From Nautiliaceae bacterium (lineage in GTDB: Bacteria; Campylobacterota; Campylobacteria; Campylobacterales; Nautiliaceae), in contig JALVVX010000017.1 of the NCBI GenBank assembly GCA_027038555.1, positions 27,834 through 91,833 of the forward strand: a stretch of 64,000 nucleotides of DNA, read 5' to 3'. Shown here piece by piece: positions 43,889-53,800 of the stretch; position 1 is the first letter of the stretch; every line of letters begins with the position of its first letter. The notes under the pieces are model-generated. The model worked only from the letters and a program-made list of their open reading frames with translations, was not told the origin of the DNA and did no database searches. The position numbers and the translations under genes are program-made.

Positions 43889-46033
43889 TCAGAACTTCAA
43901 TAAATTCTTAATAGCACCCCCAACTGAACTTTTCTGTTTAGATTTAATTATATCCAATGTTTTTTTATTTACCAATTTTTTAATCTTTTCAAGTGAATTT
44001 AATTCCGTTATTTTTGAATCGAATATATCAATATTTATTCCTTTAAGACTTGAATTAATTTTTTCATCAAGCAGTTTTTGTGCTTTAACTTTTTGTTTTT
44101 TAATTAAGCCGTTTATTTTTGATTTAAGCATTTTGGAAATAATTTTATCCAAATCACTGTTTATTTTAATTTCAGGTTTTTTAATACTGCCTTTTATAAT
44201 TATGATAAGTTTAAATTTTTTAATAAAATCCAAATTTTTAATTACATTTGAAAGTTCTTTATTTAAATCATAAAATTTCACTTTGTTAAAATAGGCTGAT
44301 ATTTTAGAAAAAATATCCTCTTTTTGTAAATAACCTTTTATTTTCACATTTGCCAAAGTATCCATCTTAGCAAAATCCAAATTCATTTTTTTAACGTTTA
44401 TATTATTCCCATATCCGTTAAAATCAACTCTTTTTAAATAAGACACATTCATTCCGACATCAAAAAATTTACTTTTTCCTTTGATATCAATTACTCCTTT
44501 TTTGTTAAGAAGTGATTGATTATCAGAAATATTTTCCGCTCTCAAATTCCATTTTGCAATGGAAGTTTGAAGTTTTGCATTTGATTTTACAAGAACAAAA
44601 TCCGGGTATTTTACTTTATCTTTAAATTTTATATAAACTCCTCTGCTTCTGACATACTCTTCTTTTTCTCTATTTTCAGAGTGAAGATAAGGTTCGATTT
44701 TTTTATAAACATCATATGCTTTTTGCAAATACTCTGCAATCTGAGGTTTTAAAATACTCTCTGTAAATTTCACATACTCTTTATTTTTAATCATTTTATA
44801 TTTTGAAGCAATATTTTGTTTATCTTCATTAAGTGCAATTTTTAAATTTTTCAAATCATTTTCAAGAATCTTTTTATCATTAATAAGTAAATTTTTATTA
44901 TTTTTAATTTCTTTTGAAATATTTTGGGTTTCTTTTTTAATTTTATTAATTTCAGTTATAAGTTTTTGCAAATCAGCGGGATTTTTTATTTTTGATTTAT
45001 TAAGGGTTTCAAGTTGATTTTGGATTGATTGAAATTCATTTTTGTATTTTTGTATATTTAAATTCTGCAAATCTTTTTTTGCTGTTTCATAATCTTTTTT
45101 TAACTTTTCAAGGGATTTTATGGATTTTAAATCTTGTTTAGCCAAAAATTCTTTTGGACTTGGAAATTTTATGTCTATATGTGAAATTTTATTCAGAGTA
45201 TTAGTAACACTGTTTGTTCTGTTTTTTATGATTAAATCATAAATATTTTTATTACTTTGTGCAAAAATCTGCAAATCATCAATTTTATATTTTCTCCAAA
45301 TAAGTTTATTCCAATCAAGTTTTGTATATGTTTTTTTAAATAAAATATCCCCTATTTGCATATCTACAATATTAACAGATAAATTTTTCAGTGAAGTGTC
45401 GACTTTTTCAATAGCAACTTTTTTATGAAGAATTTTTGATAAAGAAATTTCAAGTGTGTATTTTACAATAGGGTCTAACAAAAAAGTAAAAAATAAACCT
45501 ACAATAACAAAAACACCCAAAATAAATGCGATACCAGATAATCTTAAAAGAGCTTTTTTTTCATTTGGAAGAAGCCATTTTAAATATTTTATTTTTTTAA
45601 GTCTTTCAAATACTGTTTTTCTGTAAAATTCAATTGATTTATTAAGTATAAAATATAAAACGACTCCAAAAACTATCCCCCATATTAATCCGCCCATTAC
45701 AATTGTATTATTAAATCCGCTCCATCTAAAAAGTGGCAGGTTATAAAAAAAAGTCCATAAAGGTTTTAAAAATGAAGCTGTTAATAACCAAAATCCGGTT
45801 TTATGTAGCAATGGTTCAATTAAAAATCCAACAAAATCAAAAAATATATATGAAGCTATAAATAATGCTATCGGTATTCTAAAAATTAAAACAATTATAA
45901 AAATCAAAAAAGTAAAAAAATTAAATCCCGGCAATAAACCAGCAATAACTCCTAAAATAATAGCAATAATTACTGATTTTGAAGAAGATGCGGAATTTAA
46001 TTCCTTTAAAAATTTAAAAATAAAACGGCCCAT
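43889..46033 (-). CDS. Large membrane protein, TIGR03546/TIGR03545-like (AsmA-related) fusion
   Basis: 714 residues. The N-terminal about 150 residues carry several hydrophobic helices (LGVIAGLLPGFNFFTFLIF and others) like the small TIGR03546 family. After another helix (about 165-190) comes a long AsmA-like part: beta-strands (IEKVDTSLKNLSVNIVDMQI), a lysine-rich coiled coil (about 295-410) and a C-terminal beta region, like TIGR03545. Elsewhere these are usually two adjacent genes, so this looks like a fusion. AsmA-like proteins act at the envelope, possibly in lipid traffic. Family naming is from memory of sequence style. Confidence 0.65.
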   Translation of the reverse strand: MGRFIFKFLKELNSASSSKSVIIAIILGVIAGLLPGFNFFTFLIFIIVLIFRIPIALFIASYIFFDFVGFLIEPLLHKTGFWLLTASFLKPLWTFFYNLPLFRWSGFNNTIVMGGLIWGIVFGVVLYFILNKSIEFYRKTVFERLKKIKYLKWLLPNEKKALLRLSGIAFILGVFVIVGLFFTFLLDPIVKYTLEISLSKILHKKVAIEKVDTSLKNLSVNIVDMQIGDILFKKTYTKLDWNKLIWRKYKIDDLQIFAQSNKNIYDLIIKNRTNSVTNTLNKISHIDIKFPSPKEFLAKQDLKSIKSLEKLKKDYETAKKDLQNLNIQKYKNEFQSIQNQLETLNKSKIKNPADLQKLITEINKIKKETQNISKEIKNNKNLLINDKKILENDLKNLKIALNEDKQNIASKYKMIKNKEYVKFTESILKPQIAEYLQKAYDVYKKIEPYLHSENREKEEYVRSRGVYIKFKDKVKYPDFVLVKSNAKLQTSIAKWNLRAENISDNQSLLNKKGVIDIKGKSKFFDVGMNVSYLKRVDFNGYGNNINVKKMNLDFAKMDTLANVKIKGYLQKEDIFSKISAYFNKVKFYDLNKELSNVIKNLDFIKKFKLIIIIKGSIKKPEIKINSDLDKIISKMLKSKINGLIKKQKVKAQKLLDEKINSSLKGINIDIFDSKITELNSLEKIKKLVNKKTLDIIKSKQKSSVGGAIKNLLKF

Positions 46034-46080
46034 TTTCTTCCTTATAAAAACATAATATAATTATATCTAAAAGGATTAGT

Positions 46081-46503
46081 ATGAGAGATTATACCTACGG
46101 CGATTTTCAAAAAGACCTTCAAAATCTGCAAATTCAAAAACCAGATGCTATTGTGGCAATAGCAAGAGGAGGACTTACTCTTTCACACCATTTGGCAGAA
46201 ATTTTCGATATAAGAGAAGTTTTTACAATTAACGCAATATCTTACAATAAAACACAAAAAAAAGAAAAAATTGATATATTTAATATACCTAATCTTCACG
46301 GATATAAAAATGTTTTAATAGTAGACGATATAAGTGATAGCGGTGATACTTTTATTAAAACACTTAAAATTTTAAAAGAAAAATACAACGATATTAATTT
46401 CAAAACATTTGCTATTTTTTATAAACCCTCTTCAAAATTTAAACCCGATTATTATTGTCATGAAACAGATGAATGGATAAGATTTTTTTGGGAAAGGTAT
46501 TAA
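46081..46503 (+). CDS. Purine-type phosphoribosyltransferase
   Basis: 140 residues. The PRPP-binding loop is VLIVDDISDSGDTFIKTLKI (about 78-97), with AIARGGLTLSHHLAE as the pyrophosphate loop. It ends WIRFFWERY, typical of small xanthine/hypoxanthine or guanine phosphoribosyltransferases. It should salvage purines; the base specificity cannot be read. AAAGGATT precedes the ATG. The stop overlaps the DUF309 gene on the other strand. Confidence 0.85.
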   Translation: MRDYTYGDFQKDLQNLQIQKPDAIVAIARGGLTLSHHLAEIFDIREVFTINAISYNKTQKKEKIDIFNIPNLHGYKNVLIVDDISDSGDTFIKTLKILKEKYNDINFKTFAIFYKPSSKFKPDYYCHETDEWIRFFWERY

Positions 46504-46784
46504 AAAGGTCTTTTTGAATCAAGAAAATTCATAACCTCACTAAACTCTTCTTTTTGAATATAAAGTGTTTTGTATTTCTCATAGGTAGCCCATACTTTTT
46601 TATAATTTTTTCTTCCTCTTTTTTTAAGTTCCATTGCCACAGCGGCATTAATAAAACCTCTATATACGTTTTTATATGGATTATCTGTTTTTCTGATTGT
46701 ATGCCAATATTCTTCCAATATTTCATGAGCTTTATAAAATTCGTTATTATTTATATAATGTTTGAAAATTTCAAAAAGAGACAA
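46500..46784 (-). CDS. DUF309-family protein
   Basis: 94 residues, all helical. The family motif is YKAHEILEEYWHT, followed by YRGFINAAVAMELKKRG. No function is established for the family. I prefer a TTG start at 46784, six bases after AAAAAGGA, to the ATG at 46805, which lacks a ribosome site. It is convergent with the phosphoribosyltransferase gene and overlaps it by four bases. Confidence 0.8.
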   Translation of the reverse strand: MSLFEIFKHYINNNEFYKAHEILEEYWHTIRKTDNPYKNVYRGFINAAVAMELKKRGRKNYKKVWATYEKYKTLYIQKEEFSEVMNFLDSKRPF

Positions 46785-46833
46785 ATTAAATCCTTTTTGT
46801 CTCATTATAAAGAAAAAGGGAGAAAAGTCAAGG

Positions 46834-49800
46834 TTACCAGTTTAATTTTCTAAGGGTATTTTTATTTGTATTGATTTTTTTCAAAGAAGGAATTATATTA
46901 CCAGTTCTATTATTTTCATTATATTTATTATTTTTATTACTTACACCACCCCATCCTAATGATTCATTTAAAAATGAAACTCCAATACAAGGGTGAGTTA
47001 GACAATTTTGATTAAAAATGGACGGGTCTTGATAACCCTCAGCCAAAGGATGATACCAAAGCCAGCTTGGAATTGATAAATGCACTTTTGATTTAAAAGG
47101 TATACTATGGTTGGTAATAAATTTTATCTTCAATATCCCATTATTAACAATGCTTTTTTGAATAGAGATATCTTTTCCAAAACTTTTTGAAATATTTACA
47201 TCTCCGAATATACCGAAATTATGATATTTATTTAAAATCCATACTTTATTGTTTTTAAAATAATAAATCTTATAATTGAAATCCAATTGATAAGAATTGC
47301 CAAAAATTTTCGGATATGCAGCTATGTCATAAGGTTTAAAATAACCATATACAAAATGTGCTCTTCCCGGTACATTTGACATGGTACCGTTAATTTCACC
47401 GTCGTTTCCTTCAATTTTATTTACTGTAAAATTAAAATCTCCGGTTGGAGTTCTATAATTTTTTTCAAAATTAATTTTTATATTCAGTTGTGCAGTTGAA
47501 TTGTTCTCAAACACGTTTTTTTGCAAAGACTGCTCAATATATCCGATTATAGGATCGGTATTTATTTCATTATAACCGTCGATTTTCATTAGCAGTTTTC
47601 TTATTGGCTGATTGTTATTAAATTCAATCTTTAATGTAGTGTTTTTTGCATAACAGTTTTTAGTGTAATTATTTATATTTGAATCGTTAAAACCTACCGC
47701 TTTAACACTCACATTCAGCTCTGCTGACATATTTAAATCGTTTGAAATGTAAGTAAAGTTTTTATTTTTAAAATTATTTAATTGCCCGGAAATTAAGAAT
47801 TTATAAGGTTTTATTATAATAGTTTTAGAATCCGAAATTATCTTTCTATCATTCCATGGAGTATCCGAATTATCGGTTTTTGCAAATTCAGAGCCTTGAA
47901 TCTCTTTTATTTTTAAAATTAAATTTCCTATATCGCTATATCTGGCATTTGTATTTAAAACTCCGTTGTGAAAATTAAAATTGCTAAAAGTAATATTTCC
48001 ACGCTTACATCCCGGTTTAGTTTCGTTATATTCAATTTTTGGTGAAGAAACAAAACTTACTGTTTCATTATAATTATTCAAAACATTATTATTAAAATCA
48101 ACCGCTTTAACCGTTAAATTAAACTCTTTATTTGCCGTTGCTTTTATCGGGGTGCTCAAAACAAATTTATAAGGTCTTATCGCAAAAGAATCACTGCTAA
48201 AACTGTAATCATAAGTGTATCCCGGTGTATGATTATCACATAACTGTGTAGGATAAATCATTCCAAGCGAAGAATTTTTTGTACAGTATTTAAACCTTAC
48301 TTTTACATTTTTATAAGCTTTATCCACATTAAACGATTTGTTAATCATCATTCTTACCAATGAAAAAGGCTCAAAGTTTGTTATAGGATTATTCGTATTG
48401 CTATCATATAGCTGAAAGAATACATTTGTTCCGTTTACTAAATTTGCAGCATTTTGAGGAGAAATAAATACAATTTTTAAAACGAAAGGTTTTCCTGCAA
48501 TTTTTGTTTTTATTATTCTGTGGGCAGAAGTTTCATCAGCATCAAAAGCATCAAAATTTCCTATTATATTTGAAGGCGGAGTTTTATCGTCAACACATTT
48601 TGCCAATAACCCACTGTAATTAGCATTTGTAAAATAATAATCACCGTAAATAGCCGTATCATATTTACTGTTAAAAAGTCCCATTGTCTGATACTTGATT
48701 TTTGCATAATTGTTTTTTTCTTTATCAAACGGCATTAAGTAATTATCTTTATCTTTTATTTTTCCTATTTTAAGTGTTTTATCTGAATATAAAACTTTTA
48801 AGTCATTCAATGACGCATTGTCGTCTATATGATTGAGATTTTGCTGATTTGCATTTTTTACATAAGTGGAATTTTTTATATAAGAAAGTGAGTTAAACTG
48901 ATTAACTACATAAAAATCTTCAATAGGAAAATTTTCTTCGTTTTTAATATTGTACTCAATGAAATATTTTTGTCCTTTTTTAATATCATCAATATTTACA
49001 GTATTATTGTTTTCATCATATATTCTCATATTATAATAACAGATTTTAGGAATATCGAGTTCTACGCAAAACCCTACCATTGATAAAAGATACCTGTCAT
49101 TATCGGTTTTAAATTTTATATTTGCGTTAGTTTCAGAATTATTTATATAATCGCTTAAATCTATTTTATCAATATTTATACCAAGATTGTTTACAAAATT
49201 CGGATATCTCTCACTTACATTTTTACCATTAGTTGAAACAGTTGAATTCATTATATCATTGCTTGGATTAAGTTTATCACTTAATGTTTTATTATTAAAC
49301 TTAATATCATCTGCCATATTTAAATCTGTTTCATTTGCAAAAAAGACCAATGAAGAATCTACTTTCCCTTTTGATTTAGCTTTAAAACCATCTACATTAA
49401 TTGAAAGTTCTTTATCAAATCCATCTTTATCCCATAAAGGTTTAAATCCCTGATAAACAACTACTTTTTTAAATGTATAATTTCTGTTTTTAACAACAAC
49501 AGCTAATGCCCAACCTCCGGATGAGTCTTTACCTTCGCTTAATTGTAAATCTTTTAGATAATATTTTCCCCCGCCTGCATTTCTGATTATATCCGTTATA
49601 TCTCTAAACCCTGCATAATCAAAAATATTGTATTTATCGCTATAATACCAGTTAAAAGAGTCACTATTCGCTTCTATTTCTCTGTATTCAGATTCATTTG
49701 GCAATTTAAATTTAACTATTTTTGCTTTTTTTACTTTTTCAGATTCGTTTGGATTTTCAGTTTTTATCCTGCCTTGCCAAAAAAGTCCGGCCCAAACAAT

Positions 49801-50826
49801 CTCATCACCGTTTTTTAAATCTAATTTTGCATACGAAACATCAGATTCATTATTGATTTTTACATATTTTAAATTGACGTTATCGTTATTATCGCTTTTT
49901 GAAGGATTAATACACTTGCCTTCATTATCTGACTTACATAGGTTTGTGTTTCCAGTAACCAACAATTTTCCGTTTATTTTTTCATCAAAAATTTTTCTAA
50001 AATCCAAAAGATTTGCTTTTGTATAATCATCACATTGATTTAATCTTCCTATATGCAGATAACCATTTTTAATATATCTTACATAAGTATTTTCCGAACT
50101 GAAAAGCTCTAAATTAACGATACTTTTAACCCAAATTGAAAGATTATCATCACTGCTTAAATTGTTTAAATTATATTCAAGGGACTTATCAAGAAAACCG
50201 AATTTCCACAAATCAATTCTATTGGCAATTTCACATGTTTTATCCGTACTTTGAGGATTTATGCCGCAGCTTTTAAAGGCATTCCCTTGAAATAAGGTCG
50301 GGTCTACATGATCAATTATAACATTTTCAAGACTTCCAAAAACATCAATATCATAAGTATATTTACAATTAATTCCCCCGCTAACAGGAATACCAAGAGG
50401 ATCTTTAAAACAGAAAAAACCATCTTCTGTTTTTTGTCGGTAACAAATATCGTGAGTATCTTCAATTATTTCCGGAGTAAAAGTTATTTTACCTACAACT
50501 TGTGACGATTTTTTTTCGATTTTTATAAAAACTTTATCATCTGGATTCACATATAAATTAAAATTTACATTTTTAGCCGAAATATTTTCACCTGTTACAC
50601 AACTGTTTTTGCCGGCTTTAAAAATAAAATTTTTATTTGAAGTAAGATTAATATCCACTTTACCTTTTATTTTTACATTAAAAGTATATACAACCGAAGT
50701 ATCACTTTGCATAACTGAATAGGACGATTTATTTATCACATTATTCAATTTTTCGATTAATAAGGGATTGTTGCAGTCATATGCATTTAAGAGGAGAAAA
50801 AAAAGAAAAAAGATGATTTTTTTCAA
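46834..50826 (-). CDS. Very large secreted surface protein, MshQ-like C-terminus
   Basis: 1330 residues. A signal peptide (about 1-16) is followed by beta-rich domains. A region around 590-690 (CYYNMRIYDENNNTVNIDDI, FFIEYNIKNEENFP-like) resembles DUF11-type adhesin domains. The C-terminal about 450 residues contain DFNNNVLNNYNETVSFV and PSWLWYHPLAEGYQDPSIFN, shared with the protein encoded upstream and with MshQ-type proteins. Cysteines are frequent (for example NQNCLTHPC). It starts with TTG at 50826 after AAGGAA. It is probably an exported adhesin or pilus-associated factor; no pilin gene is seen here. Confidence 0.7.
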   Translation of the reverse strand: MKKIIFFLFFLLLNAYDCNNPLLIEKLNNVINKSSYSVMQSDTSVVYTFNVKIKGKVDINLTSNKNFIFKAGKNSCVTGENISAKNVNFNLYVNPDDKVFIKIEKKSSQVVGKITFTPEIIEDTHDICYRQKTEDGFFCFKDPLGIPVSGGINCKYTYDIDVFGSLENVIIDHVDPTLFQGNAFKSCGINPQSTDKTCEIANRIDLWKFGFLDKSLEYNLNNLSSDDNLSIWVKSIVNLELFSSENTYVRYIKNGYLHIGRLNQCDDYTKANLLDFRKIFDEKINGKLLVTGNTNLCKSDNEGKCINPSKSDNNDNVNLKYVKINNESDVSYAKLDLKNGDEIVWAGLFWQGRIKTENPNESEKVKKAKIVKFKLPNESEYREIEANSDSFNWYYSDKYNIFDYAGFRDITDIIRNAGGGKYYLKDLQLSEGKDSSGGWALAVVVKNRNYTFKKVVVYQGFKPLWDKDGFDKELSINVDGFKAKSKGKVDSSLVFFANETDLNMADDIKFNNKTLSDKLNPSNDIMNSTVSTNGKNVSERYPNFVNNLGINIDKIDLSDYINNSETNANIKFKTDNDRYLLSMVGFCVELDIPKICYYNMRIYDENNNTVNIDDIKKGQKYFIEYNIKNEENFPIEDFYVVNQFNSLSYIKNSTYVKNANQQNLNHIDDNASLNDLKVLYSDKTLKIGKIKDKDNYLMPFDKEKNNYAKIKYQTMGLFNSKYDTAIYGDYYFTNANYSGLLAKCVDDKTPPSNIIGNFDAFDADETSAHRIIKTKIAGKPFVLKIVFISPQNAANLVNGTNVFFQLYDSNTNNPITNFEPFSLVRMMINKSFNVDKAYKNVKVRFKYCTKNSSLGMIYPTQLCDNHTPGYTYDYSFSSDSFAIRPYKFVLSTPIKATANKEFNLTVKAVDFNNNVLNNYNETVSFVSSPKIEYNETKPGCKRGNITFSNFNFHNGVLNTNARYSDIGNLILKIKEIQGSEFAKTDNSDTPWNDRKIISDSKTIIIKPYKFLISGQLNNFKNKNFTYISNDLNMSAELNVSVKAVGFNDSNINNYTKNCYAKNTTLKIEFNNNQPIRKLLMKIDGYNEINTDPIIGYIEQSLQKNVFENNSTAQLNIKINFEKNYRTPTGDFNFTVNKIEGNDGEINGTMSNVPGRAHFVYGYFKPYDIAAYPKIFGNSYQLDFNYKIYYFKNNKVWILNKYHNFGIFGDVNISKSFGKDISIQKSIVNNGILKIKFITNHSIPFKSKVHLSIPSWLWYHPLAEGYQDPSIFNQNCLTHPCIGVSFLNESLGWGGVSNKNNKYNENNRTGNIIPSLKKINTNKNTLRKLNW

Positions 50827-50851
50827 CTATTATTCCTTATTTATTAAGACA

Positions 50852-53800
50852 TTACCAATTTAATTTTTTAACTGATTTTTTATTTACATTAATTTTATCC
50901 AAAGATGAATTCATTTCGGATGTTCGGTTTGTTTCTTTATATTTTTTAGTATTAATTCCTACACCACCCCATCCTTTTGAATCTTTTTCAAAAAACGCAT
51001 TAAAACAAGGATGAGTTAAACAGTCTTGATTGCTTGCAGATGGGTCTTGATAATTTTTTGCTAACGGATGATACCAAAGCCAACTTGGAACTGCGACATG
51101 AACTTTTACTTTATAAGGAAGTGCATGTGTAGTGCTTAATGTAACTTTTTGTAAACCATTACTCAAACTATCTTTTGAATAATTAACATCGCTGGAATTA
51201 ATGTAAAGGGATTTTATTTCACCAAAAGAATTATTAATATGATTGGTATTTAAAACCCAGTCGTTATTATTCCAATATTGATATTTTGCTGTGTCGCTTA
51301 ATGTTGAATTATATCCGGCAACATTATCGATAAATATTCTTCCATAATAAAACTGAGCCGATTGATTTAGAGTTTGAGAACCGTTTGCATCATTATCTGT
51401 TACATTTATATCATTTATCGTAAAATTAAAATTATTTACCGGTTTTCTGCTGTTTCTTGGAAAGTTTATCTTAATATGAATATAGGCTTCTCCTTTGTGA
51501 GATGTAGTAAAATAATTTTTATTTAAACTCAATTGAATAGGATTGTTTATATTGGTATTTTGAATAATATTTTGAGAAGTTTCCATATATCTGACACTGT
51601 TAATATTACTCGGTACCGAATGAGTGATTGTTAATGTAATGTTTTTAGCATACATAGTGTTATTATAATATTCGGTAACATTACCATCTTTATTAATTGC
51701 TGTTATATTTATATCAAGATTTGATGACATATTCAAATCATTGGATAAATAAGTAAAAGAAGAATTGTTAAAATTTGAATATTTTGCATCTATTCTAAAT
51801 GCAAAAGGAATAAATTTTATACTTCTTCTTGCACTTTGTATAAATCTTGCAGAAACGTTGGTATCATTAGCATCAACAAGCGCAAATTCACTGCCGTTAA
51901 CTTCATCAATAGTAATATTTCCTTCTCCTACATCAGGATATCTTAAAGTTAATGTAACCACTCCGTTAGAAAATTTTCTGTTTGTAGAAGTTATATCAAT
52001 TAACTTCGTTGCGTTTGCATCATTATCAATATATTTAATTCTAGGCGAATTAACAACAGATACAATTTCATTGTAATTTTGTGCTGGATTGTTTTGATAA
52101 TCAAGTGCTTTTACAGTAATATTAAATTCTTCTCCGGCTTTTACCACAGTTGGAGCGTTTTGGATTACAAATTTATATGGTCTTATTGCAAAGTCATCAC
52201 TTGAAAAACATTTTCTCCATGCTACTGTTCCAGGATTTTCTCTACATTGATATACCGCATTTGAACATTGACTTGAATCTTTTATAATCAAACTTCCATT
52301 AGAATCCACATCCGCACATATTTTAAATTCAACTTTTACATCTTTTACGCTTTTACTTATATTAAACTTATGCTCGATTGAAGCGTTTGAAGTGTTAAAA
52401 TCATAAAAAGGAGTAATTTCCGTTTGATTAAATACATCATATAATGCAAACTTAACATTACCTTTATTAAGTGAGGTTTCTTGATTATTTTCAATTCCTG
52501 CAATTGTTAAGTTAAATTCTTTATTTACTATTTTGGTTTTGATAACTCTATGAGTTATATTTTCATCTGCATCCCAAGCATCAATTAAAGCAATAGTATC
52601 AGAAGGATTACTTAAAGATGTCGCAGGAACATTTCCACAATAATCCAATTTAATATTTTTATAATATCTTCCATATTCATCGATATAATCTGCAAAAAAG
52701 TTATTTAAGTTACTACCTTGTATAGTTGTATCAATTCCAAAAGTTGTCTCCAAAGCATTATAATGCTCAAATCCCGTTGCGTTATATTCTCCCAAATATG
52801 CAGTGGTTTCAGAAATTGTTTGTATATCACTCGCCCCAACAGGAGGTTGAATATCTCCTCTTGGAGGAGCAGTAACAACTCCTTTACCTTTTTTAATAAT
52901 TGGTGGTAAACTAATTGTTGTATCTAACAAATCATTATGATATTGATAAGTCGTATTGTTTTCCAAGTCTTTAAATACAGTATTGTTATTTTCATCAATT
53001 AATCTATAGAGTTGAGGAGTTGTACCTGTAAACCAACTCGGGTCAGTTTCTTTTAATGTTACATTCAAATCTTTTAATGTTTGATTTGATTCGTTTATGA
53101 TTGCCGACCTTTTTGGCATTTTAAAAGTCATTTTCAAAAAGTCCATAATACTTATCCAATGCCCGTTTATCTGGTCTGCATAACATAAAGGACAATCACC
53201 ATACCCAAGTTTGTCATTTGTCCCTCTATATATAAAATGTGCATAATCAGAATCTATTGTGATATCACCTTCGGCTGTTATTCCCCCATACCAGTAAAAA
53301 TCATCTGAGCTTGATTTAAATTCAACGTTTCCTTTGACATAACTAAATGCATATATATGCAATGGAGTATTTTCGGTATCTTTAAACTCCATATTACCGC
53401 CGACATATATAAAAAGATTGTTTTCATCCCCATTATCATTTATATAAACATTGTTTTTATCAAACTTTAAATTTTCTTTAACAAATATTCTTACAGGTCC
53501 ACCATCGAGTATATTTATATGAATATTATCACCATTAAAAGTCAAATCATCAAAATAATAATCACCCGGTTTAAAATTGAGCGTTATATTATTCTCTTTA
53601 AAAGTCCAAGAACCAAAAGTAGAATAATTGGTATCACTATCGGAATAACGTGTTCGAGGATAAAAATTCAAAACTAAATTTGGTGAATCAAAATCGTAAT
53701 TTTCATAATCGGTTTCAGTAAAATACAAATTTTCTGGTATAGGTGTTGTTTGGTTACTTTCCAATAAATTAGGATTATATCTATTATCAGGAGGATTTTT

